Below, piece by piece: positions 26,501-41,500 of a stretch of 64,000 bases of DNA. The position numbers and the translations under genes were made by a program. The notes beneath the pieces are model-generated. The model ran no database searches. It was not told the DNA's origin and saw only the letters and a list, made by a program, of their open reading frames with translations. The DNA comes from Hymenolepis diminuta (taxonomy: Eukaryota; Platyhelminthes; Cestoda; Cyclophyllidea; Hymenolepididae), in contig CAADRB010000029.1 in NCBI GenBank assembly GCA_900708905.1, positions 1,397,781-1,461,780 on the forward strand. The letters run 5' to 3'. How positions within the stretch are numbered: position 1 is the stretch's first letter; each line of letters starts with the position of its first letter.

Positions 26501-29500
26501 ATACATGATGAAAGGCTACCACTCTATTCGTAAAATACGATAGAAAGTGATCAAAGGTATCTGATCCGTTAGAAAAGCCGACTGCCCGTTACGTGGCTAA
26601 ATACGCCTGTTGAATAATATATGCAAATCTAATTCACGTCTGTTATCGAATTGTTGATTTATGTTGAATGACGTATGAAACTATTCCATGTTTCAATTTA
26701 ATTGTGAAAAAATACGGAGTTCACAATCAAGTCTGATTGCCTACTGCATAAAAAATATTTAGTAATTATGAAAGGTTCTTCTTATCTATAAATTAAAATC
26801 AATTTTATCCCAACTCAACAGTGTGTCGATAAAGTGCGTGGAATGATCTAACTTTAAATCATTGTTGTTTCAAGATGATATGTTGTATATCCATAGGAAC
26901 AGAAATGGGGAATACTCAGGAGAATTAGAAAACAGCGCTTTTTTATATTTGAACATTAAAATGCGTAATGATTTCATTAAGGAGACGAAAAGAACATTAA
27001 CAAAAAACCTTTCAAATATAGCTCTATGACGCATATTATTTATTTAAGTAGGCAATGGTTCTTTCTTTCTTGGCCTGAAGTACCTGAGGAGGATAAACTA
27101 GTTTAATGCAAAGTTTTGGAAATTCACACCAGACGCTGGTTTACAAGGAAAAAGTTTTATTCAAGTGTTTTAGTCACAAGATTTTACTAATATTATTATT
27201 TCGATAGTAGAGGAAGGCCTTTATTTTGGACGGCTTAGGTTAAGGGATTGTAGTCCTTATCTTGTAAAATATGAAATTATTATCATATCTATTTTTTAAA
27301 AATTGTACAAATTATCCGGAATCGATAAATAATGAATTGAAGAAATTAAATGAATATTTAAAGCCTGCTGATTAAGCTAAAAGAATTTTCCTCCCAAAGT
27401 TAGTTTCCAATTATTCTCTTTTTGGAAAATAAAAAAATAATGTCAGTTTATTACTTGTAAAAATTTAACTTTATTGCCTTTCATTATTAATTTTTAGGAA
27501 TTTAGAATATATAAAGCTGAGGATGTTTACATTACGTCTCTCAAAATAAGCATGAGGTGGAAGTGCCTCTGAGGAAGATTAAATGGACACTGTATGATAA
27601 TAATTCACAAGGTTCCCAGGAGAAACCTAATTAAAATGTTTTTTAAAGAATGCTTTAGATTTTTCTCCTTAGATATTGCCCCCCCCCCTTTATTTTTTCT
27701 TTAATATCGGATAAGAAAATTGCAATATTCTAAATAAAAACTAATCGAAATGTTTGCTTACCTTTCCCATTTCGAATACGAAATTGGAAATTTGAAATAT
27801 CGAAAAATAATGACGAATATTATGGTGTAAAGATTTATTTTATATACAGAGCAAATTAATTGTCTGACATGTTACTTATCAGAAATAGATTTTGCTTGTA
27901 CCCATTAAATCTTTGTGAATCAAGGCTGAAAAGAGCTATTTTTCAAGGTAATTTCATATTTTTCTCTCTTAAATGTTGAAGTTATCCGGAGCACTTTAAA
28001 TTGGATTGCTTTCTGGAAATTTTTAATTTCTCTAGTTTAAAAAATCTAATAGCCGTTTGAAACGACGCCGAATTTCGCATTCATTTTGATGACTGTTCAT
28101 TAATTAGGATAATTATGGTGGTTTCTAGATGAGAAAACGAAACACTTGCACTGAATCGTTTATTTCCTCCTTTTTTAGGCGTCGATTATTTGGAGAAAAC
28201 GAACTGAATTGCTTAGGACACCTTCCAGAAAAACTCAAAACAGAACTTGCCCTTCATGTGCACTTGGAAACGCTCAAAAAGGTAAAAATAGCAAATAAGG
28301 CAACTTCACTATTGCATAAATACTTGAAATTATCACTAAATAATATCTTTGAATATAATTAGGTTAAGATTTAATTTGAACAATAGTATTTTACAAAATT
28401 TTATTGCAAAATAGTAAAACATTCCTGATAAATCTTTTAGTCTTCACGAATTCATTTTATAAATTAGTATTCATTATCATTTTATCAATTTTTAAATATA
28501 TTTTTCAAATTTCTTCAAATTATTGTATTCTTAAATAATCATAATAATACAATTAATTATTTATTAATTATTAATTTAATGATCGACTTATAACAGCTAA
28601 TTGAAATTTGATGTCTTAGAGCTTTCACAGTAGAGACAAGAATGAACATTCGGGTGATCTTATGATCTGATTTAGGATTTATACTCCAAATGATGCATCG
28701 CATTTAACTGTTTGTTTAAATCAAGTAAAGAGTATATTTGTGTCAAGGTAACCATATTCCACGAATGCAGACCAGAATTTCTGCATGACCTTGTACTGAA
28801 AATGCGACCCTACATTTTTACTCCCGGTGACCTTATATGCCGGAAAGGAGAAGTGGCTAGAGAGATGTTTATTATTGCTGATGGAGTGCTGGAAGTAATT
28901 GGGTAAGTCAATTCTTTTTTCATTTATGATTACGAGTATATTAGTTCCTATTAGTTCTTAAATAAGAAAAGAAATATTCATTCTATCGTTTTGGGCTTTT
29001 TTACATTTTACACGATTCTGCTAAAAGAATATTTTGTGACCTTCTATCATTTTGGCCATTTATCAAAGTTGCCATCAGGTTTCATTATGCTTCTCTTCGA
29101 AAAATTGCTTAAAGAGAAAAATAGCTAGTATTATCTCAATGTTTTAAGGATTGAAAGAAAGAGAAAGAATCATCCTTGCTTTTTACATGCTTCGAAACGA
29201 TAATTAATATGGTCAGTTCCTAAACTAGAATTATACGAAAATTTTATTGACTGGCATAATTTTTTGTTGGTCATTGCCCATTGTGGAATAAGAGATATAT
29301 TTGGATAAAAGTTACTCAATAAATTATTATAATCTAAGTCATAAGGGAACTTTATTCAGGGTACCATGTTGACAGTAGTAAAAAGGAGTTTGTTGTTTAT
29401 TTAAACAAATAAAAATATTCCGATGCAATATTTATTTCAATTAAAATAATATGTTTGTTTATTTCATATTTTATGAAAAATTAATTCTTAAGGATACGAA

Positions 29501-32500
29501 AAAGTAAAATTTTATTAAATTAATTAGAATCATCGAAAAATGGACCAACTACTCGACTTCTCGATTGTACATCTTCTTGAAGAATTATGTATAAGCAATA
29601 CCCATGGCACAGCAAACATTTTTTACCAGTTTTAATCAGAAAGTATTTATATACTGAAAAATGCTACAGTTCCATGTAAGTTGAAATGATGAACAGGTCG
29701 AGCAGACGTAACTAGTACAGTCATTTTATTTAAATTCAAGATGCATAAAGGACTTAGTTCGTCATGTAGTGTTGTAATATTCGAAAGCTCAAATTTCAGA
29801 TTTCATCGGATAATTTCGGATAAACTGATCATGCCACTCCCATTCATTCGTAAAATGATATGTTCAATTTTATTTCATTGATCTCACCCTTGAATTTCTT
29901 ATTAAAAGTGATATAGTTTTACCAACATGAGTTTCTCTATAATTACGATGAAAAAATGAAAACTTATTATGCATGCAAATTGACCGTTTTGAAGAAAAAA
30001 TATGGTATAAATAGTCGCTTCATTAAAATGCGATATTCAACTGTAAAATTTCAGATATCATCGGAACACTTTCGAAATACTTATATTCAGTCATTCTTTT
30101 AAATGTATTCAAACTGTGTTTTCTCACACCCCCTTGTAATAAGTCGTTGAATTTCTCCCAAAGACTATTTTTTATCAACCGAATTTAAAAAGTGCTTTTA
30201 TTGGTCAATTTATATCATTACGGCTTAATTTATTTTGGGCGCCATTAGCTTTGGTAATAAAAGGAGAGGAATTTTCCTTTCATTAGACATTTCACAGCCT
30301 AAATTTTATTAAATCTTCACTTAAATTTGTTAAATTTATTTTTTGCATAGAATGATCTCGGCATTATTTAAACCAGTTCTTCAGTCGAAATAAGTCAAGT
30401 AATATCTATTGCCACATTGGTTTTATAATTTGCAGTTATTTTATCCTTGAATCCCGAATGTTTGAAAAAGTCACCAATGTGAGTGAAATTAGTCACTCCA
30501 CCTACGTTCCGAGTTTTGTCAATGAGTGATTTTCTAGACACATGTTCAGAAACAAGCTCAGACTAAATGTAACTTTCGCCTACTTGGTCAGTAGTAAAGC
30601 GCTACACTAGAGTAGTATATTCAGGCACTAGGGTGTTATTCATTCTCCCATATATATATGTTTTGAGTAACAATTTTGCTGTCAAAGCTGATAGCTTATC
30701 TTAGTGAAAATTGGCCGTTATTAATTAGCTGCCATCATTCCCATTGACAACCACAGATATAGATAAAGAAAGAACAGTCGCTTATATACAGCTTGTATTA
30801 TGGAATAGATGAATGACTATTTGGCAACTATTTACAATATTGACGAGATTACGGATCTGGACACGCGGATGAAAATCCGGTAATCTATTTTCCGGCACAC
30901 GCTAATGAAGCCCGTAAGATTTCGGCCAATATAAATTTTCAGTTAGACTCTATATCAGCCAGTTAGTTTATTATAGCTTCTTCTTTTCTCATTGTCTGCC
31001 TAAGTAATAGCTATTTTTAATAGAGCAATTTAATTAAGATTGGCAATGAATTATTTAAATTGTTAGTTGACATGCACGCTCAGTCAATTATCAATCAATT
31101 GCAGAGAAAAGACCTATTATTATTAAATCTTTTGAATTAACCATCAAGTAAAAGAGAATTATAACCTACCCATAAATTGTTTCAAAATTTTACACATAAT
31201 TAAAAATAGGTAATTTTTCCGAAAAATAATGAAGTACCGTTGAAAAAATAGAATGTATGCTGTCGGTTAGATATCTTTAGAGGGAAACAGTAAAATTCAC
31301 CCAATCTTCACCTCATTTTATCTTAACCAGATGAATGATTTGATTAATTCTTGTATTTTTCTCTCCTACGGAAGTAAATCAAGTTATAAATAGCAGTCAA
31401 TCCACTAAAGCTACTTTTTTTCAATTCTATAAAACAAATTTTGCCATTTATATTATTTGAAGATGTGTGGATTTGTTAAGATTTTGTGTAAAAGTCTTTT
31501 CTATTAATAAATTATAATTAGTCAGAAAAAAATATATTTAAATTTTCATCCAGAGGAGTTACTATACAAAAAATATCTTATATTAGTATAATTATTATCA
31601 GGAATAGATTATCGCGGATCATGAAAGAAATGAGTAATACAGATCGCCCTAAAAATCTCAATTCAAGTTACAGACAGTCAATAAACAGTAATGGTGGCAG
31701 CAATGGAAGTTTCATTCGCTTAATGGAATTAAAAAAGGCAGTAATTATTTAATAGTTTAGCACTACACATATGAGGGAAAAAGTCTTCCTATTTGTAGAG
31801 AATAGGCTTAACACTAAAATTATTTTATTCTACGAAAGGGAAAACATTTTCCCCATTTGCGCCATTAGGTTGAAGCCATTTCGAGGCTATTGGCTGTTTT
31901 TCACCGTCACGCAGATAAATGCCTAATTTTCTTAGAATTATAGAAGTGACAAGATGCCACCAGCAGTAGCCGATATTTTTAGAATCGGAATGCATTTCTC
32001 TTCTCGGAATATATATATATATATATGTACGATTTGTCTTTATTTGTCAATGTATAGTATTCTACGAAGTTACTATTACTTTATTGTTTCCCGAAACAAA
32101 TTAATGTGATTTAGGTTAATAAAACAAATGAAACCATCCAAATAACTTTTTTTGTAAATATTAAAGAAGAGGGTGTGTTTTAAGGCGAAATGTAAAATAA
32201 AGATAAGATAATAGAGTTTACTTAAAAAGAACAATTATCATTTATCCACTTTGTAAAAATTGTTGATAATGATTGCAATATTAATTAATGTAGATTTTAA
32301 CTAGATATTTGACCATTTATATAAATACCATCTACGAGGTTATCCGTGGGTAAAATTATGTTTTGCTTCCACCAATATATATTTTAAATACATATAGCAT
32401 AACAGACAGATCCAGTTTGAAACTTTTCCATTGGACTATTAGCATCACTCACTGAATTCCAAGACTGAGAGCGGACACTTTAGGTTCTCTTCTAAGGTAG

Positions 32501-35500
32501 AATGAATAGCGTCATTTGATTTATCTTAAATTTACTAACCTGGCAATAATGGAAACTACGTGATGGGTCTGAGGAGTAACAAGAAAATTAGGATATTGAT
32601 GGTACAATGATAAAAATTTAATAAAAAGGGTGGAGGAAGGTTGTCAGTACTTCAGGTACATACATACGATGTGCACACTTAAACGGGCCAAGCGATAAGT
32701 CACTCATATGTAATTGTTGAAAATTGAAATGGTCTTATAATTAAATTAAGCAAAGTAAAAATGGGAAACCCATGGGAACTCACCAGATAAATTGATAAAC
32801 CACTGAAGGACCACTAGAAATGTGCTTACTCATAAGAATTTTATGATAATTTTGGCTACCTAACTTCCTACACTATATTTGGTTTCTCAGTTCTAAATTT
32901 TAAAAATTGTTTTTTTCATAACGAAGGGTATTTTGTATTGCTTATTTATTTTTCAATGTCATAATAAATATTTTATCCAGTGCACTGTTCAATCAAAGTA
33001 AGCTTTCTAATTCTTAGTACCAAAATTGTACAAAACTATAAACATATTCTAAGACAACTACATTAAAGGTTTCCCATTCATTTTCCACCTTCATTCCATT
33101 TCCCATTTCCATATCGCAGAGATCAGTTAACGACATTTTACTTAGCAACCGACATTTTTACTTCAAGGAAAGTTTTACTTATTGACGTCTTTTATTCATT
33201 CAGAATTGCAAATTAGTCTGTTTGAAAAAGCCGCTTTCATGAAGTGATGAGGTTTATCCCCAATGCAAATTCTCTTTTAACGAAAACAACTGTACTTGGC
33301 ATCATTAAAAAACTAAAGTTTTCATAATAATAATAAACAAATTCTTTACATGTTCATTACTCCAGTGGATTTAGTTGTTATTCTTAGTCTTTTGCTAGGA
33401 AACTGTTTTTCAAATTCAAAGAAAACTGCTTCTTTTGCATAACAGTAGAAGAATGGATAGATTTACAATAACTAAAATGTATAATTTTGTTTTCTGTTTG
33501 AATTCTCCTCGAAAGTGGAGTCCACTAAAAGTTTTTCTAACTTTAATAAGGACAGGTGACATTTTGTCATATTCTGAGCCAGAGACTGATAAATGGCTGC
33601 ATAATATTCGAGTAAGAGAGGGATGACACAAAGTAATTTAAAGTAAGTGATCCAGTTCCCAAAAACCAATAAAAACATGAGGGAAAAAGTTATACTGCTC
33701 CAAGATTGCAAGACGCTAAGCAGATTTTTGCAATCAGCACTCGGTAGGCAAGGCGTAATAGGTCATTCAAGCAAAAGTATTGAATCTCCTCATTAGTTGC
33801 TATTTGATGTTGCATATTTATTGAATATATATAAGATCGAATTCTGAAAAGGTTATTAAAGATTGGCCGTTATGATATTACAATCATAGCACATTTATCG
33901 GTAGGTGGTTTCCATGACAAAAATAATGCTCTTTAGGATAGTGAAGAACAGAAGGATGAATGCGCCCATTTTTAAATTTAGAAAAGGCGGAATTGTGCTC
34001 AAACGACTTGAAGCAGGTGATTTTTTTGGTGAAATCGGAATCCTTTGTATCAATGGTGGTGGAAATAAGTAAGTACTTGTACTTTTAATAAGTCAAAATA
34101 TTTAATGTTAATCTTGTATGATGAATTCGTTTTTTAATTCTACCTTACTTTAAAAGACGAACAGCAGATGTGCGAGCGGTGGGCTACGCCGAACTATTTG
34201 TTCTTTCACGTGAAGACGTCCTTAGTGCGCTCACTGATCATCCAGATGCTCATGTACGTTTAAATGTGCCTCAATATTTTCTATTTATTATATGATGGCT
34301 CTTTCCTTTACATTTACCAATTAGTAAAAGACAATAGTGGAGTAATGTACTTTTTAGAGAAATGGTGATAGCTTCTCAATCCCAATTACGATGTATTTGG
34401 CTCCCTTAAAATTAATCATTTTATATATTCTCCTTCTTGTAGATTTAAAAAGGAATTTTAAATAAAATACGCTGAGTAAACATTTCCGTTATAAATCTGC
34501 ATCGCCAATATAATATATTGCCAGATGCACAGTGAAAATGACAAAACAGTTGCGGTCAACTTACCCTACAGAGGAAAGAGATATATAATGCCTTTGTTAA
34601 CTTAGTACGGACGTTTGGTATGTATATGATAGAGAATTATTATGTGACTATTTAGCCCATGGTATTTCTTCCTCTTTTGGAAAATTTTTCGAAAATTATC
34701 CAGAATAAAGTGGTGGTTCGGTGAGAAAATCTATTTCTGTCTCACCCCCCCCCCCCTCTCTCCTTTCAGTTGGATTTATTTAGCACGGTTGGTAACTGAG
34801 TATGACAAATGGGTGTCGAACACCATGACCTCTGACTTTACAAAGGAGGGCGATAAGCGCACCGGTGCTCATTGCGAAAATAAGCTCATATATTGAATAA
34901 ATTCCAAAGTTTTATTTTTGTCAATTAGGCACTGATACACTGCAATATATTAGTTAAGTAAAAGGTGAGCAACCTGATGAATTTTTTCGATGTCGTAAAT
35001 TTATACTGTTCGTACTCTGCTAATCTCATTTATTTCTTATTGAACTTTTAACTATTCTTCTTCTGCCAAAGTTTATTCTATTGAAAACAGCAAATTCTTG
35101 GTGCATAGATTCAAATAATAACAACAATAAGAAACAATTTGAGGCTTTCATTGAAGTTTTAAGGAATCAATCTCATTTTGAGAAGATGAAAAGCAGCCAG
35201 CTAAATACATATAAAACTTTTTCATGCAAGAAGTCATTTGAAGGCATTCAAATTCAAAGCCACTTAATCTAATTGATCATTTGGGTCGACAGTGAAAGTA
35301 GATAGAGGGTTCTCTGAATTCCAAAATCTGATTTTTCAAAAACATGCCTTTTAAAGGTGGTTATTAACTCAGCATGGCACGAATATGCAGCGTATGTACT
35401 TATCCATTAGTAAATTCGCTAAAAAATTTTAAAATTGAAACTAAATCAATTTGGAGATAATAATTTTCATCATGGAATCATGATTTTAAACAATCGCCGA

Positions 35501-38500
35501 TATATTCTCAATTTTTAATTTATTTTTATGCTCATTAACATTTGAAGCAAACAGTGATTTAATAATATAATCTAAAGTCTAAGAAATATACAGTGTCCCA
35601 TATTTTTGCCTAACAGTAATTCATTCAATTAACAGAAAATTTTGTCAAACTATTTGTTTCGTTTAAAATGGAGTTTTTGCAACTAACACTGTTTCAAGTT
35701 GAAGTTTATCAGATTGGATGGGGATTAAATGCACTTCGTACTCTAGTTTTTAAGAGTAGGGTTAGTACTCATGAAAATCTGAAATATGCGTTTAGGTTAA
35801 ATTTTAGGATGAGTTTGTGGATTGGCTTGACTTGATTTTGACTTGTCCATTTTTAGACTATCATAGTAGAACATGCAACTCAGCGGCTGATAGAATCGAA
35901 GAGCCGTGAAGGCGCTGAGGTATGCATCTAATTTATGACAAAATATATTCTAGGTTTCTTCTTTTACAAATAAACGGAACACGGATGCTGCCCTAAGTGG
36001 TATGTGATTTTCGACTTTATTGCCATTATAACTACTACTTCTGAAGTTTGCATGCATATGCATAAGCTAGACCACATTTGATATCAGCATCAAAGGAATA
36101 ACTCAAGACATCCACATCGATTAAACAAATCGGATTTTAATATATACATATATACATATATATTATATATATAATATCACGTGTTGGAAGCACCATCAAA
36201 ACACTTAATCTGGGATCTCTTTGATAAGGAATTAGTAAAATATTACCTTACTTCTGACTAGTTTTTATCACTACAATTGAACATGCCATTCATTGAATAT
36301 GTGTATCTTACCCATTATTATTTACAAACATGCATATTGATCGCTACCCTACCGATGCACAAAAAGTATATATCAGGCAGTGTCACTCATGTTCAGCCAT
36401 TTGTGTCACCAAAATATAGTGGTTCCTGGAAAGAAGTAGGGTTTTGGTGACACTGTTCAAATCCCAATTAATTATCGGGTAAGTATAACTATATTCTTGA
36501 GGCTCAATTTAACTTATCATCCAAAGCATACAATTAATCAATCGCTCGTTCGATCAAGTGATTTGTTACAGAGAGATGCATAGCTTCCAATACAACAATT
36601 ATTAGAAGGGAAAAGGTAAAGATTTTGGCTTTTGACCCTTAAGTTCTGGGCTTGACGCATTTGAGAGAGCTAAGTTTCAACTTGGGTCAAATTTAAAGTT
36701 CACATAAGTAAAATGATACTGTATGTTAGTTTTGAAAGAAAAAGATGGTGTATTCATTTACTGAGGTATCTTGACTTACACTGATTTAACTTATTTGATG
36801 ACAACGCTTATCCCATCATGTTTACAGCTTTCCCACTGATTGCAATTTCCTCCCTTATCCAGAAATATTACTTAACATATAAATCATTATTTAAGAATTA
36901 ACTGAATTTTATCTGTGTAATTTGGCCATTACGATTGTATGGTATGAAAAGATAATCAGCTCAAGGGGAGACAAGTTTTACATATTTTTGATACGAAGCG
37001 AGAAGTTGAAACAACTATTTCATTTAGCTCCTCTAAGTTGTTTAAGAAGAGGTAGATTTTTGATCCACTCTTCCAAAATTCTGCCTTTCCAGGTGCATTC
37101 ATTCTCCTTGTATTGGTATTTGGGTTATATGTCAAATAAAATGTACGCAATTTTGCAAAACTTACCCTGAATATTTAATCAATAATTGAAAATCATTATT
37201 GATTAATGGAAAATGCAAAAAAATATTGGAAATAAAAAATCGAATGGTTTCAGATCATATTATTTAAACCCTCGTTAAATTTTTTGAGCTAGGAAATTTC
37301 ACTGCACTTTTCTAAACATTTTTTTATAAATTTCTTAAACTATTGTCAGACATTTAAATTTAAGTCGTAATTAAACAATATTACTTCCTAATTTTATCAT
37401 GAGTACCAATTCTTCTCGTTTGTTTCTGTTAAATTTTATTTTTATTTGAAATATTAAGGCTATGTAATTAATACTGTCTGTCTGTGGCGGATGCTACACA
37501 TATATGCCTTTTGCCAAATTTTATTAATCCTCTTAAGAAGCCCAAATATTCTCTAGTATAAATTTGTCCCCAAGATTGGCTAGTCTATGTCCAAAGTAGT
37601 GAGAACAAAGAAGGTGTTGCGTGGAGAGAGTTTATTGCGGTTGTGTTTAAATTATAAACATGTTAGTCATTAAATATGTTCAACACCACGGTGCAAGATT
37701 AGTGAACGCTGATTGACTGGGATGGCCTCTGCATGCACGTCCGCTCTTACTCGTTACACGATCAGAATTTTCTAGTGCAGATGAAGTGCCATGATCAGCC
37801 CTGGTAGCGTTGCGTGCTCCACAGTACTCCTCGTCTAGATCGCTGTTAGATAGCTAAAAGGCAGAAAGAAAACACCCGATAATTAGTTATTGTATGTATT
37901 CGGGCAGTCTGGAAGGAAAGGTAACTCTTCGACTGTAACGATTCGAGATATAAAAGAAAATGGAATGATGGAATAACAGTATATTGAGTCGATAAATGGA
38001 AGATTGTACAATATCTGTAGAAGAGGACCGAACAAGAGGAGAGTTAGGGTGTAGATATGGAGGATTATCCTGAGGATTTACACAAGAAACTTCTAAATAG
38101 GCTGACATCAACTGTCAATGCTTACGAAGTTCTTAGTACCACTACGATCCAGGACGAAGTATTTGAGATTGCGTTCCAGTACTTTGAAACGGCCGTCATA
38201 AGGTGGTTGCAAAGGTTTTCTTACGGCACCTACTCGAACAAAAACGAAGGGACAGGTTAATAAGTCTTTACGATATGTGCTGCCTTGTCATTCTGTCGAG
38301 TGGGCACTGGACAGAGTGATCTGAAATGATCTTTTAAACAGACACCATAAGACATGGGGTCAATATTATCTTTTTCTTTAGAGTCAAGAATCATTTCACC
38401 AAATAACCTAAGGGTAGTACCGAAGACGAGTTCTGTGGGAGAGCATCCTAGATCTTCCTTAATGGTGTTTCTAATTGTAAGCGATATGATTAGAATCAAT

Positions 38501-41500
38501 CTCATCTTGAAGAAGTTGCAATTATAGTGAATTTTAGCTGTCGATAATAAAGTTCGATTAGACCATTTGCAGCTGGACGGTAAGCTGTGGCCTGAATAGC
38601 GTTGAACCAAGGAAATGATTCGATTTTCGAAACAGAGCGGGAGTGAATTGTGATTCTCTATCTGTTGTGATTGTAGATGGGACGCCGGATAATGATATCG
38701 GAGATCCCATTAGAGCATTAGCAATAGATTCCGGTGAAGTATCACGCAGTGGAACTGCAATAGGCCAACGCGTGAAAAGATCAATACAAGTTAAGTTGTA
38801 GGTGAAAGAGTTGGACGGAGGGAGAGGACCTATTATTAGCCAAATGGATATGCCGGAAACGACTATCAGACAGAGAAAATGAGGAGAGTGGACTTCCAAT
38901 ATGTTTGCGGACATGCTTGACATGTGAGGTGATGTATCGATGTATCGGATTTCATTGATGACTTGTAAGATGAAATCCAAGTGACAAATCTTCTTAGGAG
39001 AAGGATGATCTGTGAATGTTTGACTAGAATAAATTAATGGTGTGTAATCGGTGAAGATGGTAAATTGGCGTCCTTCCAAGATACACCGAAAGTGTTTGAC
39101 TACATAGTAGATAGCGAGTAGTTCTCTGACAAAGGTGATATATCCTGTTTGGGTAGGCGTTAACTTCCTCAAAAAGAACGATACTTGTCCATTGACGATT
39201 TGTTGCAAAACAGTTCCTGCTGCCACTTGAGATGCATCCGTCTTGAGAGCAGTCCTTGTACTTGAATTATCAAGGTGATTTAAGGTGGTTGCGTTGGATA
39301 ACTGTTGTTTTACAGCAGTAAACGCTGATTCGGCTTGGAATGCCATAGTAAAATGCTTTGGGTCACCCTTGATCAGATCTGTAAGAGCCTGTAGAATCTG
39401 AGCACAGTTGGGGATGAATCTGTAATAGTTCATCACGCCAAGGAAACGACGAAGACTTTTTGCTGATTGTGGAATAGGGTAATCCGTGATAGTCTGGGTC
39501 TTTTCGGGCATAGGGGAAATATTGAGTTTGTCAAGAATGTGACCAGGAAAATCAATTTCAGTCTGGCCAAAAATGCATTTCTTGGGGTTGACAGTGATTT
39601 CGTATTGTTCTATACGCTCAAATACTTATCATAGGTGTATTTTGTGCTGGTGATGAGGACGTCAACAATATAGGCTAAGATAAAATCTAGGCCACGGAGT
39701 ACTTGGTCCAAAAAGAGTTGAAATGACTGCACAGCGTCATGAAGGTCAAATAGCATACGCTGGTACTCAAAGAGACCGAAAGGTGTGATTACAGCCGTCT
39801 TCGCTATGTCAGCTGGGGCCATTGGTATCTGATGGTAAGCTCGGACAAGATCCAATCTGTAGAAAAGAGTGAAGTGAGAAATGATGGATATGAGGAATAG
39901 GACAGCGATATAGGCTAGTTTTTCGGTTGAGAGCACGGTAATCTCCTCATAGTCCCCAGTCACCGTTTTTCTTCGCTACTCCACATATGCTCAGATTGAA
40001 ATAAGTCCCCATTTACTTCAGTAAGCCTAATATTAATGTTTTTTATTATCATTCTCGCTAGAAATTACTTGATAAAAATATACATTAGCCAACAGGTTTA
40101 GAGGAAAATCATAAAATTATTTTCTTTAAATGGGAAAGGCAAATTATTTTATCCTAGTATCCCTTATTATCCAACCAACCGCTGTTAAATACCGTATAAT
40201 CAATCACTCCTTCATTTGGCGGTGGAAACTGGTTCGCTATTTTTAATTAATTAGCATTTTTAGGTAAACAATGAGATAAATATGAATTTTTTCGTAAAGG
40301 AGGGAAGAGATTTGAACTAAATGGGAATATAAACCGGAAAATGTTATTAAATATTCACGAGTTCTAATTATTTGTAGTATATATTTGATTTATAATTCGA
40401 TACTAGGCAAATAGGCATACAAGTAGAAATATTATAAATCATTGGGCAATTGATTTACTCATGTTGAAAACACATCATACATATTAATAAGATCTTCAAC
40501 ACACAAATTAAAATTACTGGGCTTGGTTTATACTCTTTTAATTATTATTTATCTCCTAGGGCACCATTTATCATTATCATCTATAGTGATTCTGACTAAA
40601 ACCTCTACAATTTGTAGTCATGGGGTATCATCTGTACACGCAATAAAGCAGGAGCCAACTTGTCTAGATCCTTATTTATTTGAATGCTCGGAGTGGTAAG
40701 TTGTTCGTATAAGATTTAGTGACTAACATTCAGTAGTTCCAAAACGACATTTTTGTCATTTGATCCCTGGGTTTCTGCAATAATCAGACCTTGTTGACCA
40801 TTTGATTTAAATGAATGGTTGGTTAAGCTACTTTGATTAATTAATATTCTCTTATAGGCATGAATCCGTAGTTGAGACTGACGAAAGCATTCAAACATGA
40901 TTAAATTTCATTAGATTTCACTCAAAATGAACTCAAATAATACGCCATTTATAATTTAATTTTTCAAGCATTGCATCAAATAATTTGACCTGTAACTAAA
41001 TCAGTTATATTTATGCTATTATGCGATTAAAAATATTAGCAATTTCAGGCAGAAACATACAAAAGGAACGCAGTTCAATAAAACCAATTTTCGTACACCC
41101 ACCGATAACAGACAGTGATCTGTGCCCCTCTACTGAAATTTGTTGCAAAAAATATGCATTTGACTATATCATCGAATTGTTATTTTGAACTAAATAATTT
41201 GATTTAACAATGTAATTTCAAGAAAATTGTTAATAATAATGCTTGATAATCTAAAAATTAGGGGATTGAATAATTACCTATTCATTTACTAATCCTGTGA
41301 GATGTAAGAGCAAATACTATGATAAAATTAATGTCTTAACCCGCTCTTTTTCAACTTTAATTATTAAATTAATTAATTTCCAATAAGTAAAATAGGCTTT
41401 GCTATGTTATTGAATTAGTAATGTAGTAGTAGCCAAAACCTAACAATAATAACTAGCCGTTTAGTTAAAAAAGTATTCATTGAGAACAAGCTCAAGTCCC

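Larger units (their letters stand above)
37570..40000 (-). mobile_element. CsRn1-like Ty3/gypsy retrotransposon relic, antisense in a CNG intron
   Basis: Read on the - strand, reverse transcriptase starts near 39990 (AKKNGDWGL, then GDYRALN in a shifted frame). It continues with [33 protein letters not shown], RNase H, and integrase (38100-38950) to a C-terminal domain near 38050. A candidate 3' LTR fills 37570-37880. Gag, protease and the 5' LTR are absent, so the copy is 5'-truncated. Wording such as [11 protein letters not shown] and [11 protein letters not shown] is typical of the CsRn1/Kabuki lineage known from flukes and insects. Frameshifts and stops show it is dead. Confidence 0.87.

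Noticed and set aside
36461..36490. A GTTCAAATCCC word like a tRNA B box
   Set aside because: No A box or cloverleaf could be formed at the right distance, so it is not called a tRNA gene.
37887..38260. Frames of 67-74 codons on both strands
   Set aside because: They fall in the integrase C-terminus and LTR border of the antisense gypsy relic and are better explained by it.
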